A stretch of DNA of 64,000 bases, taken from Pseudomonadota bacterium (GTDB lineage: Bacteria; Pseudomonadota; Alphaproteobacteria; Acetobacterales; Acetobacteraceae). The notes below the pieces were generated by a model. It was not told where the DNA came from. It was given only the letters and a program-made list of their open reading frames with translations, and made no database searches. Location: the NCBI GenBank assembly GCA_021805565.1, contig JAJZFA010000024.1, positions 1-64,000 of the forward strand, read 5' to 3'. This document shows positions 10,408 through 19,705 of the stretch, in pieces. Made by a program: the position numbers and the translations under genes. Each line of letters begins with the position of its first letter. The stretch's first letter is position 1.

Positions 10408-10875
10408 ATGATGCTAATCGACGCCTATACTCCCTTGCTGCTTCGTGTCTGTCTGGTGGTGCTGTTTCCGTTCAGCGGTCTGGATAAGATACTCAACTGG
10501 GGTTCGGCCATGAAGCAGGCGGGGACGATCCCATTCAAGCCGGCGATGCTGATGGCCTCGATCGCCGTCGAATTCGTTACCCCGGTCTGCATTGTCACCG
10601 GGTGGCACGACCGGCTTGCCGCCTTCGTTCTGGCCGGGTTTTGTGTGGTTACGGCGGTGCTGTTTCACCAGTTCTGGCGCTTTCCCGATTTCTGGCGGTT
10701 CAAGGAAGGGCCGGGACTGGACCATTTTTGGGAATTTCTGAAGAATTTCGGCCTGGTCGGCGGCCTCGGCCTGATTATTCTGGCGCCACGAACGCTGCCA
10801 GTCAGTGAGGCCCTGCGGCATCCGCTGGCGTCCACCTATGTTATCGGTGCTCAAGCGGGCCGTCCCGCGGACTGA
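10408..10875 (+). CDS. DoxX family membrane protein
   Basis: RVCLVVLFPFSGLDKILNWGSAMKQAG...LMASIAVEFVTPVCIVTGWHDRLAAFVLAGFCVVTAVLFHQFW. Confidence 0.85.
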   Translation: MMLIDAYTPLLLRVCLVVLFPFSGLDKILNWGSAMKQAGTIPFKPAMLMASIAVEFVTPVCIVTGWHDRLAAFVLAGFCVVTAVLFHQFWRFPDFWRFKEGPGLDHFWEFLKNFGLVGGLGLIILAPRTLPVSEALRHPLASTYVIGAQAGRPAD

Positions 10876-11771
10876 TCGATCGACATCAAAAGATGGCCGT
10901 CTGGATCACGGATCATCCGGATCGGCTCGTCCGGAAGGACACCGGCGGTCAGTGTCACCCAGTCCGTGACCATGTTGTTCAGGTCCAGCCCGGACGAGCC
11001 GCGTCCGGGCGGCTGGTACTCCAGTAACTCAAGACCAGGACCGCCGTCGGATTCCGGGCGCAGGCCAGTCACACGCACGCGGGCCTCGTTCAGGCCATCC
11101 AGGTTTGCCTGTTCGGCGCCATGGTTGAACGACCGGCTGCTAACCCGCAAACCCAGCGACCGATAGAAGGTCTGGCTTTCGAACGTGGACCGGATCGACA
11201 AGGCGCTGTGATCGATGCCGAGGAAAAGCGCGCCGTCATGGCTTTCATGCCAGACGGGCCTGCCCTGACCCGGCGGAAACCATATCAGCTCCAAGGGATG
11301 TCCGAAGGGATCGCGGAATTTGAACGCCCGCACGCCCCCCACGGAGGGCGGCAACTGTTGCGGGCCGCCGTTTCCGATCGGTTGCCACCCTGACTGGCAG
11401 GCCAGATGGGCATACGCGGCATCCATATCGCCAACGACAACCGCGAGATGCTGAAACCACAGATCGTTGCTCCGGCTGTCCGGCGGATAGCGAAGTCCCG
11501 GCGTTTCGAACCGCACCAGTGCAAGTGTTTCCTGCCCGAGACGCATCGCTATTGCATCGGCGGCCGGCCGACCGGGACCAACCGCTTCCAGCGTCAACAG
11601 GTCCATGGGTTCCAATGGGATCGTGCGAAATCCCAGCGCGTCGCGATAGAACGCCTCGGCCCGGTGGAGATCCGGCACGACGCGGTTGAACCGGACAATC
11701 CGGCACGCCCGTGCGACCGGCCGCCGCATTTCGTTCGGATCGGACAACAGCGAGGACATTCGGTTCCTCAC
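10851..11771 (-). CDS. VOC family (glyoxalase/dioxygenase-like) protein with two VOC modules
   Basis: RFNRVVPDLHRAEAFYRDALGFR and FKFRDPFGHPLELIWFP; second module LGIDHSALSIRSTFESQTFYRSLGLRV. Confidence 0.85.
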   Translation of the reverse strand: MRNRMSSLLSDPNEMRRPVARACRIVRFNRVVPDLHRAEAFYRDALGFRTIPLEPMDLLTLEAVGPGRPAADAIAMRLGQETLALVRFETPGLRYPPDSRSNDLWFQHLAVVVGDMDAAYAHLACQSGWQPIGNGGPQQLPPSVGGVRAFKFRDPFGHPLELIWFPPGQGRPVWHESHDGALFLGIDHSALSIRSTFESQTFYRSLGLRVSSRSFNHGAEQANLDGLNEARVRVTGLRPESDGGPGLELLEYQPPGRGSSGLDLNNMVTDWVTLTAGVLPDEPIRMIRDPDGHLLMSIDQSAGRPA

Positions 11772-13345
11772 CCGCCCAGCCGCATCTTAAGATGGTCCGC
11801 GACTCTCAGCGCATTGGCAATGATCGTCAGTGTCGGATTGACCGCGCCGATCGATGGAAAGAAGCTCGCATCCGTTACGTAAAGATTATCCAGATCGTGG
11901 GCCTTGCAGTTCAGGTCGAGTACCGATTGTTTAGGATCGACTCCAAAACGACATGTTCCCGCCTGATGCGCGGTGCCGCCGATGGGGATGTCCTTGCCCA
12001 GATACAGCCGGCGGTCGATCAAATGCGGCCAACCACCGAGCGGCCCCAGGAGCTTTTCCAGCCGGGCGCGCAACCGGACGAGGGCTTCCGTGTTGCCCTC
12101 CGCGATCTCCAGCACCACGCGGTCTTTATCGTAACGGATACGGTTTTCCGGCCTCGGCAGGTCTTCGCTCTGGAGCCAGAAATCGATGGAATGTTCTGCC
12201 ATTTTCTCGAACGGCATGTCGGGCAGCCATGACAAAAAACCAGGCACGGCCTCGCCGCGGATTTGCTCGCCATGCGATGTCGCGCACATCTGGATAAGCC
12301 CCAGCGGATAGTCCCAGTCGTCGGCGCCGAAGTAAAAATCGCTAAGTGCCAATGTCTTCTGGAAGACCGTGGGATTGGGTTCCTTGAGCAGCGCCATTAC
12401 AATCGACATATTATGGCGAATATAATTACGGCCGACCTGATCGGAACGATTGGCCAGACCGTTCGGGTGCATATCGGATGCCGAACGAAGCAGAAGCAGG
12501 GCGGAATTCAGCGCACCGCATGCCACCACGACGATATCGGCTGAGTATTGTTCTGGTTTGTTATCGCGAATCGCATGTACACGGCTTACACTGCGCCCCG
12601 ATGGATTCGTCTCAAGCCGCGTCACATAGGTATTGGTTAGCAACGTAAAATTGGGATACGCCGCGCGCGCTGGGTCCACGCAAATCACCTGAGCATCGGC
12701 TTTAGCATTTACCGCACAGGGAAATCCGTCGAACGCGTCGCAGCGGATGCACGGGCTATAGGTGGTGGCACTGCCATCGGGATTTTGATCCAGCTTGATG
12801 CCGAGCGGGAGGTGAAATGGATGCATGCCCTCCCGCACCAGAATGTCGTTCAACTGCTGAATGCGCGGCTCATGTTTAACGGGTGGATAGGCATAAGGCG
12901 CGCTCGACCAAGGTTCGGTCGGGTCTTCGCCGCGTTGCCCATGGACATGAAACAATGCTTCCGCCTGGGTATAATACGGTTCGAACACATCGTAGCCCAG
13001 GGGCCAGGCCGGCGAGATACCGTCTTTGTGCCGCAGTTCCTGAAAGTCGCGTTCCCGCAGGCGCAACAGAGCAGCGCCATAGACCTTGGAATTGCCACCG
13101 ACAAAATAGTGCAGGCCCGGATGAAAGGTGGTGCCGTCGCCGCCGTACCAGGTCTCGGTGGCCTGATATTTGGCGTCCACGAAAACGGTCTTCGAATCCC
13201 AGTTTTCCCGAGAGCGCGGAAGGTATCCGCCGCGCTCCAGCATCAAAATACGCTTGCCGGTCGCCGCCAGCCGTTGCGCCAGTGCGCCGCCGCCCGGCCC
13301 GCTGCCAATGACGATGACATCGTAATGGTCGTGGGTTGCCGCCAT
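11768..13345 (-). CDS. GMC family oxidoreductase
   Basis: HYDVIVIGSGPGGGALAQRLAATGKRILMLERGG FAD motif; C-terminal GTAHQAGTCRFG...LYVTDASFFPSIGAVNPTLTIIANALRVADH. Confidence 0.93.
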   Translation of the reverse strand: MAATHDHYDVIVIGSGPGGGALAQRLAATGKRILMLERGGYLPRSRENWDSKTVFVDAKYQATETWYGGDGTTFHPGLHYFVGGNSKVYGAALLRLRERDFQELRHKDGISPAWPLGYDVFEPYYTQAEALFHVHGQRGEDPTEPWSSAPYAYPPVKHEPRIQQLNDILVREGMHPFHLPLGIKLDQNPDGSATTYSPCIRCDAFDGFPCAVNAKADAQVICVDPARAAYPNFTLLTNTYVTRLETNPSGRSVSRVHAIRDNKPEQYSADIVVVACGALNSALLLLRSASDMHPNGLANRSDQVGRNYIRHNMSIVMALLKEPNPTVFQKTLALSDFYFGADDWDYPLGLIQMCATSHGEQIRGEAVPGFLSWLPDMPFEKMAEHSIDFWLQSEDLPRPENRIRYDKDRVVLEIAEGNTEALVRLRARLEKLLGPLGGWPHLIDRRLYLGKDIPIGGTAHQAGTCRFGVDPKQSVLDLNCKAHDLDNLYVTDASFFPSIGAVNPTLTIIANALRVADHLKMRLGG

Positions 13346-13485
13346 GACTGCCTCTGTCCCGTCGATCGTGCGATGGAATCCGGAACGCACCCGGCTTCGA
13401 CATCGCGATGCTGGGGATGGTGCCGCGGCGGTTCAAGGCACCTGATCGGACACCTAATGGGGATGTGTTCGCGACATTTGGGAAT

Positions 13486-14295
13486 TCACGGCCCAGGGGC
13501 TGGATCTGCTTCGGTTTCCAGCCGGCCGCGCCGCCGGCGGCCGATCGCGAGTTCGGTCACCACCCCGTGCAGGGTGCGAAGCTCTTGGTCCGTCACCTCG
13601 CCGCGCTGAAACAGATGCCGCAGGTTCCGCACCATGCCCGGCCGTTTCGGCACATTGCGCAAAAACCCGCATGCATCGAGCTGATCCACCAGATGCGTCA
13701 GGAAATTGTCCAGCCGACCCTTGGTCGCCACCTGCGTTTCGTTGGTCATCAGCGTGCGCGGCGGCGTTTCATCCGCGGCGGTCCACCACTCATACGCCAT
13801 CACCATCACCGCCTGGGCCAGGTTCAGCGACATGAACGCGGGATTGAGCGGAAACCGCACCAAAGCATCGGCTTCGGCCATGTCGTCGTTGTCCAGCCCG
13901 GCGCGTTCCGGTCCGAACAGCAGGCCGGTGCGCAGGTCGCGCTTGCAGATTTCCCGCAATTCCGTCGCGGCGCCCCGGGCGGTCAGCACCGGCTTGACGA
14001 TATGGCGCGGACGCGGACAGGTCGCGAAGACATGGTGCAGATCGGCCACGGCATCGGCGACCGTTTCGTGCACCGTCGCCGCGTCCAGGATGCGATCGGC
14101 GCCCGACGCCATGCGCCACGCTTTTTCCTGCGGCCAGCCGTCCCTGGGGGCCACCAGCCGCATGTGGAACAACCCGCCATTGGCCATCGCGCGGGCACAC
14201 GCGCCAACGTTATCCGCCAGTTGCGGGCGCACCAGGATCACCACCGGGCTGTTGCCGACCGGGTGCAGATCGGCGCCGCCATCGCGTCCGGTCAT
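13486..14295 (-). CDS. trmJ: SpoU/TrmJ-type tRNA (cytidine/uridine-2'-O-)-methyltransferase
   Basis: SPVVILVRPQLADNVGACARAMANGGLFHMRLVAPRDGWP, LLFGPERAGLDNDDMAEADALVRFPLNPAFMSLNLAQAVMVMAYE. Start overlaps the cysS stop. Confidence 0.85.
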   Translation of the reverse strand: MTGRDGGADLHPVGNSPVVILVRPQLADNVGACARAMANGGLFHMRLVAPRDGWPQEKAWRMASGADRILDAATVHETVADAVADLHHVFATCPRPRHIVKPVLTARGAATELREICKRDLRTGLLFGPERAGLDNDDMAEADALVRFPLNPAFMSLNLAQAVMVMAYEWWTAADETPPRTLMTNETQVATKGRLDNFLTHLVDQLDACGFLRNVPKRPGMVRNLRHLFQRGEVTDQELRTLHGVVTELAIGRRRRGRLETEADPAPGP

Positions 14296-15644
14296 CAGGT
14301 CGCGCGCCGCCAGGTCGTGCCTGAGGGACCGTCTTCCAGCACGATTCCCCTGACCGCAAGCGCCCCCCGGATGGCATCGGCTCGGGCGAAGTCGCGTGCT
14401 TTTCTGGCCGCCAGGCGTTCGGCGATCGCAGCCTCGATCTCGGCCGCATCGCCGGGTGCGCCGCGAAACCACACCTCCGGCGCCTGCTGTAACAACCCCA
14501 GCACGGCCCCGGCGGCGCGCAGCCCGGCTGCCGCATCCTGGTCGCCGGTCAGTGCCGCATCCGCCAGCACGCGCATCGCCGCGATCGCCAGCGGAGTGTT
14601 CAGGTCATCGCACAGCGCGTCCAGCACTGGCACTGGCACATCGCCCGCGACGGCATCGGGTGCATGGTCAAGCGCCCGGTAGAACCGGTCCAGTTCGCGT
14701 TTCGCCTCGGCCAACCCCTGATCGGAAAAATCCAGCAGCGACCGGTAATGTGTCCGCAACAGCAGCAGCCGGATCGCCTCGCCCGGCGCCTTGGCCAGCA
14801 CGTCGCGCACGGTGAAGAAATTGCCCAGGCTTTTGGACATTTTTTCGCCGTTCACCTGCAACATGCCGTTGTGCATCCAGTACCGCGCGAACCGGCTACC
14901 CGGAAAGGCGCACAGGCTTTGCGCCATCTCGTTCTCATGGTGCGGAAAAATCAGATCGCTGCCGCCGCCATGAATGTCGAACGTGTCGCCCAGATACTTC
15001 CACGACATGGCGGAGCATTCGATATGCCAGCCAGGCCGACCCCGGCCCCAGGGCGAGTCCCAGCCCGGCAGATCGTCCGGCGACGGCTTCCACAACACGA
15101 AATCGCCGGCATCGCGCTTGTACGGCGCCACCTCCACCCGTGCGCCGGCCAGCAGTTCGTCCCGTCCCCGGCCAGACAGCGCGCCGTAACTGGCATCGGA
15201 TGCAACGGCAAACAGGACATGCCCTTCCGCCGGATAGGCGTGACCGGACTCGATCAGCCGCCGGATGATCGCGATCATTTCGGCGATGTGCGCGGTCGCC
15301 CGGGGTTCTTCGTCAGGGGCCAACGCCCCCAGCGCCGCCATGTCGGCGTGAAAATCGGCTGTCGTGCGAGCCGTGATGGCACCGATCGCCTCGCCGCTTT
15401 CACGGGCGCGGGCGTTGATCTTGTCGTCCACGTCGGTGATGTTGCGGACATAGGTGACGCGCGGATAAAGCCGCCGCAACAACCGGGCGGCGACATCGAA
15501 CACCACCACCGGCCGAGCGTTGCCAAGATGCGCGAGATCATAGACCGTCGGGCCGCAGACATACATCCGGATATGGGCCGGGTCGGCCGGGTCGAACCGC
15601 TCCTTACGGCGGGTCAGGCTATTGTGAATCTGTAGTTCGGGCAT
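14295..15644 (-). CDS. cysS: cysteinyl-tRNA synthetase
   Basis: [19 protein letters not shown] (HIGH region), [22 protein letters not shown] motif. Confidence 0.97.
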   Translation of the reverse strand: MPELQIHNSLTRRKERFDPADPAHIRMYVCGPTVYDLAHLGNARPVVVFDVAARLLRRLYPRVTYVRNITDVDDKINARARESGEAIGAITARTTADFHADMAALGALAPDEEPRATAHIAEMIAIIRRLIESGHAYPAEGHVLFAVASDASYGALSGRGRDELLAGARVEVAPYKRDAGDFVLWKPSPDDLPGWDSPWGRGRPGWHIECSAMSWKYLGDTFDIHGGGSDLIFPHHENEMAQSLCAFPGSRFARYWMHNGMLQVNGEKMSKSLGNFFTVRDVLAKAPGEAIRLLLLRTHYRSLLDFSDQGLAEAKRELDRFYRALDHAPDAVAGDVPVPVLDALCDDLNTPLAIAAMRVLADAALTGDQDAAAGLRAAGAVLGLLQQAPEVWFRGAPGDAAEIEAAIAERLAARKARDFARADAIRGALAVRGIVLEDGPSGTTWRRAT

Positions 15645-15759
15645 CGCTCGGTCCATTCTGGGCGAGGCTTTGTCCGCGAAACCCGCCGCCAACGCAACGC
15701 GATTTGACATTCGCGGCAACCGCCTGTAGCCAAGCACGCCCATTGAGAACTATTCGCAA

Positions 15760-17022
15760 ATGCCCGGTGCGTCCTTGACTCCTCAGACGACCTTGCGCGC
15801 CGCATCCCGTTTGCGCCGCTTTCTGGCTGTGTTCGGCCCCGGACTGGTGGTTATGCTGGCCGATACCGATGTCGGCAGTGTCATCACGGCCGGGCAGAGC
15901 GGTGTGCAGTGGGGCTATCGCCTGTTATTGCTGCAACTCGTTCTGGTACCGATCCTGTACATGGTGCAGGAACTGACCGTCCGCCTGGCCATTTTCACCG
16001 GACGCGGCCACGGGGAGTTGATCCGCGATACATTCGGGCCGGTGTGGGCCTGGGTATCGGCGATAGGCCTGTGCATTGCCACGGTTGGCGCGTTGCTGAC
16101 AGAATTCTCCGGTGTGGCAGGCGTGGGGGAGCTTTACGGACTGCCCCGCTTTGTATCGCTGCCGATCGCCGCGATCGCGCTGCTGGCGGTGGTGTTCACC
16201 GGATCGTACCGCCGGGTGGAGCGATTCGCCATCGCCGTTGGCCTGTTCGAACTGGCATTCTTCTTCGTTGCCTGGGCGGCGCATCCGGACGGCACCGCGC
16301 TGTTGGCCGGCGCTGTCGATATTCCGTACCGCAATCCCGAGTATCTCTATCTCGCGGCGGCGAATATCGGCGCGGTGATCATGCCGTGGATGGTATTCTA
16401 CCAGCAGTCCGCGGTGGCGGATAAGGGGCTGCGGCCGGAACATCTGGCGGCGGCACGTTGGGACACGGCGATCGGGGCGCTGATCACGCAGTTGATCATG
16501 GCCGCGGTGCTGATCGCTTGTGCGGCAACGATTGGCCGGGGCAACCCGAATGCCACGCTGTCCACCGTGGGCGACATGGCACAGGCGCTGACCCCGTTCC
16601 TGGGCACGGCGATAGGGAATTTTGTGTTTGGAATGGGTGTGCTGGGCGCCGGCATGGTCGCGGCCATCGTGGTGTCCCTGGCCTTCGCCTGGGGCCTGGG
16701 GGAGGTCACCGGATATCGCCGCTCCCTGGAAATGCATCCGCTGGAAGCCCGTTGGTTCTACGGTGTTTATGCACTGTGCGTTGTCGCCGGTGCGGCGATC
16801 GTTGCGGTGTGGCCGGATCTGGTGTCGCTGAACGTCGGCGTGCAGGTGATGAACGCTTTCATGCTGCCACTAGTGCTGGGTTTTTTGATCGCGCTGGCGG
16901 TCAAGGCCCTGCCCCATGCCCACCGGCTACGCGGCACCTATTTGTGGGTGGTGGTGCTGGTCGCCGCGGTAACCTGCGCGCTGGGCGTCTTTGGCGGATT
17001 GTCCGGGGCGGGGCTGGTATAA
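15760..17022 (+). CDS. NRAMP-family divalent metal transporter
   Basis: FLAVFGPGLVVMLADTDVGSVITAGQSGVQWGYRLLLLQLVLVPILYMVQELTVRLAIFTGRG plus TM pattern. Confidence 0.88.
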   Translation: MPGASLTPQTTLRAASRLRRFLAVFGPGLVVMLADTDVGSVITAGQSGVQWGYRLLLLQLVLVPILYMVQELTVRLAIFTGRGHGELIRDTFGPVWAWVSAIGLCIATVGALLTEFSGVAGVGELYGLPRFVSLPIAAIALLAVVFTGSYRRVERFAIAVGLFELAFFFVAWAAHPDGTALLAGAVDIPYRNPEYLYLAAANIGAVIMPWMVFYQQSAVADKGLRPEHLAAARWDTAIGALITQLIMAAVLIACAATIGRGNPNATLSTVGDMAQALTPFLGTAIGNFVFGMGVLGAGMVAAIVVSLAFAWGLGEVTGYRRSLEMHPLEARWFYGVYALCVVAGAAIVAVWPDLVSLNVGVQVMNAFMLPLVLGFLIALAVKALPHAHRLRGTYLWVVVLVAAVTCALGVFGGLSGAGLV

Positions 17023-17043
17023 TCGGGTCTGGTTCGGCCGGCC

Positions 17044-17295
17044 CTATCCACCTTCGATCCGCGGGATGAAGAAGACCTCCGCCCCCGGCGGCACCGGCTG
17101 GAAATACCCGGTTTCGTGGTATTCACCGTTGATGGCGACGGTTGTTTCATCCTCCAGATGCGCCCCCAGACCCGGATACAGATCGTCCATCGCCTTCAGT
17201 ACGCCACGCAGGTTTTTCGCCTCCACCTCGAATTCCCGCACGCCGCTGGTATAGCGGCGTGCGAAACCCGCGGTGAAAACGATCCGGGCGCCCAT
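17044..17295 (-). CDS. MoaD/ThiS-like ubiquitin-fold sulfur carrier protein
   Basis: 83 aa ending ...PVPPGAEVFFIPRIEGG with C-terminal GG and beta-grasp-like pattern; 1 nt between it and the upstream Mo-hydroxylase stop. Confidence 0.85.
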   Translation of the reverse strand: MGARIVFTAGFARRYTSGVREFEVEAKNLRGVLKAMDDLYPGLGAHLEDETTVAINGEYHETGYFQPVPPGAEVFFIPRIEGG

Positions 17296-17296
17296 G

Positions 17297-19576
17297 TCAG
17301 GATGAAAGGGCGGCGAGCAGACGGGGCGGGGAAATCGGCAGTTCGGTCATCCGCTTGCCGGTGGCCATCGCGATCGCGTTGGCGATGGCGGCCATCGGCG
17401 GGCAGATTCCGACCTCGCCCACGCCCTTGGCGCCGTATGGATGGGTGGGATTCGGCACCTCCACCATCACCGCGTCGATCATCGGCAAATCGGACGCGAC
17501 CGGACAGCGATAGTCCAGGAAGCCCGGATTATCCAGCAATCCCTTGGCGTTGTAGATGTATTCCTCGTTCAGAGCCCAGCCGATGCCCTGCACCACGCCA
17601 CCCTGGATCTGCCCTTCCACATAGGCAGGGTGGATGGCTCGTCCTACGTCCTGCGCGGCGACAAACCGCAGGATGGTCACCCGCCCGGTTTCCGGATCGA
17701 CCTCCACGTCGCAGAACTGACTGGCAAAACCCGGCGCCTGTCCGCCGGCGTTGACGCCGTGGGACGCGGTGATCGGCCCGCCCGTCGCCGCCGCCTTGGC
17801 CGCGATTTCCTTGAACGACAGCGCCTTGTTATCGCCGGCCTGGGCATTGGCCGGCCGGGCATAGCCATCGTCCCACACCACGTCGTCTGCTTCCACCCCC
17901 CAGATCAGCGCGGCCCGCTTGCACATCTCGGTCACCACGGACTTCGATGCGTTCACCACCGCCATGCCCGTCGCGAACGTCACCCGCGAACCGCCGGTGA
18001 CATGCGTGTAGCCAACCGATCCGGTATCCGCGACGATCGCCCGCACCGCGTTGTAATCCACCCCCAGCGTTTCCGCCGCCATGATCGCCATGGACGCGCG
18101 CGAGCCGCCGATGTCCGGACTGCCGGTCGCCACCAGTACGGTGCCGTCGGCGTTCACCTGCAACGTGGCGCTGGACTCGCCGCCACCGTTGAACCAGTAA
18201 CCGGACGCAACCCCCCTGCCCTGGTTCGGACCCAGTTTCACCCGGTATGCCGGGTGCTTCATCAGCGCCTCCAGCGTTTCGGAATACCCCGCATGGGCAT
18301 GTTTTGGCCCCGCCAGGGTCGGTGTTCCGATGCGGCAGGCGTTCTTGTGGCGCAGCGCCAGCGGGTCCATGCCAATGGCCTGGGCGCACATATCGATCAC
18401 GCTTTCAACCGCGAACGCCGAAATCGGCGACCCAGGCGCTCGATACGCCGCCGCCTTCGGCCGGTTCGACACAACATCGTAACCCACGGCGCGCTGGTTC
18501 GGAATGTCATACGGCGCATAGGCGCACAGGCACCCGTTCATCACCGGCGATCCCGGAAACGCGCCGGCCTGGAACTTGAAGATGCCGTCCGCTGCGACGA
18601 TCGTGCCATTCTTCATCACGCCGATCTTCACCCACATCGACGATCCCGAGGTCGGCCCGGACGCCCGGAACACGTCTTCCCGGGTCATTTGCAGGCGCAC
18701 CGGCGCGCCGGCCTTCTTCGATAAAATCGCCGCGACGGGTTCCAGATAGGTCACGGTCTTGCCGCCGAAGCCGCCACCGATCTCGGCCGGCGTCACGCGC
18801 AAATCGCCCAGCCTGGCGCCGAGGATTTGCGCGGTCAGCGCGCGCATCTGGAAGTGGCCCTGGCTGGAGGACCAGATCTCGCACTGGCCGTCCGGCTCAT
18901 ACTTCGCGACGCAGGCGTGCGGCTCGATGTAGGCCTGATGGACGGCTGCGGTCTTGAATTCCTTCTCGATCACCACGTCGGCGGACCTGAATCCGGCCTC
19001 GATATCGCCCAGCGCGAATTCCAGGCGCTTGGAGATGTTGGACGGCACCGACGGTGTGGGCTCGATGCCGCGGGTAATCATATCCTCGAACAACAGCGGC
19101 GCGCCCGGCGCCATCGCTTCGTCCACGTCGATTACGTGCGGCAGAACCTCATACTCCACCTTGATCAGCGATACCGCGTGGGCAGCGATACTGCCGCTGG
19201 TCGCGGCGACGGCGGCGACGGCGTGGCCCTCATACAGCACCTTCTCGCGCGCCAGGATGTTGCGGGTAACGTGCCAGAAATTTACCGCCACCCGTTCGGG
19301 GCCGATATAATCGAATTTCTGCGCCGGCAGATCCGATGCGGTCATGACGGCCTTCACACCCGGCAGTGCCTCGGCCGCCGAGGTATCGATCGATTTGATG
19401 CGCGCATGCGCGTGCGGCGACCGTAAAATCATCCCATACAGCATGCCCGGCAGTTTCAAATCGGCCCCGTACAGCGCTCGGCCGGTCACCTTCGGCACGC
19501 CGTCCGGGCGGATCGGACGAGTGCCTACCCATTTGAAACGCTTCACTGAATCGGTGACGATCATCGTGTCGTTCAC
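17297..19576 (-). CDS. xanthine dehydrogenase family molybdopterin-binding (large) subunit
   Basis: RPIRPDGVPKVTGRALYGADLKLPGMLYG, GGGFGGKT, AYRAPG, GAKGVGEVG (active-site Glu region). Start likely GTG 19576 within ORF 17297..19684. Confidence 0.93.
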   Translation of the reverse strand: MNDTMIVTDSVKRFKWVGTRPIRPDGVPKVTGRALYGADLKLPGMLYGMILRSPHAHARIKSIDTSAAEALPGVKAVMTASDLPAQKFDYIGPERVAVNFWHVTRNILAREKVLYEGHAVAAVAATSGSIAAHAVSLIKVEYEVLPHVIDVDEAMAPGAPLLFEDMITRGIEPTPSVPSNISKRLEFALGDIEAGFRSADVVIEKEFKTAAVHQAYIEPHACVAKYEPDGQCEIWSSSQGHFQMRALTAQILGARLGDLRVTPAEIGGGFGGKTVTYLEPVAAILSKKAGAPVRLQMTREDVFRASGPTSGSSMWVKIGVMKNGTIVAADGIFKFQAGAFPGSPVMNGCLCAYAPYDIPNQRAVGYDVVSNRPKAAAYRAPGSPISAFAVESVIDMCAQAIGMDPLALRHKNACRIGTPTLAGPKHAHAGYSETLEALMKHPAYRVKLGPNQGRGVASGYWFNGGGESSATLQVNADGTVLVATGSPDIGGSRASMAIMAAETLGVDYNAVRAIVADTGSVGYTHVTGGSRVTFATGMAVVNASKSVVTEMCKRAALIWGVEADDVVWDDGYARPANAQAGDNKALSFKEIAAKAAATGGPITASHGVNAGGQAPGFASQFCDVEVDPETGRVTILRFVAAQDVGRAIHPAYVEGQIQGGVVQGIGWALNEEYIYNAKGLLDNPGFLDYRCPVASDLPMIDAVMVEVPNPTHPYGAKGVGEVGICPPMAAIANAIAMATGKRMTELPISPPRLLAALSS

Positions 19577-19705
19577 GGCATCCTCGCTCTCTGCTAGTTC
19601 CGGGGCACGGACATCCCAGCAGACTCGCCCAGGCCGCGCGGAAAGGCAAGCGCGCGGGCAGTCCCACGGTGGCAAACCGGCCACCCTGACCGGGCAGGAG
19701 GCACC

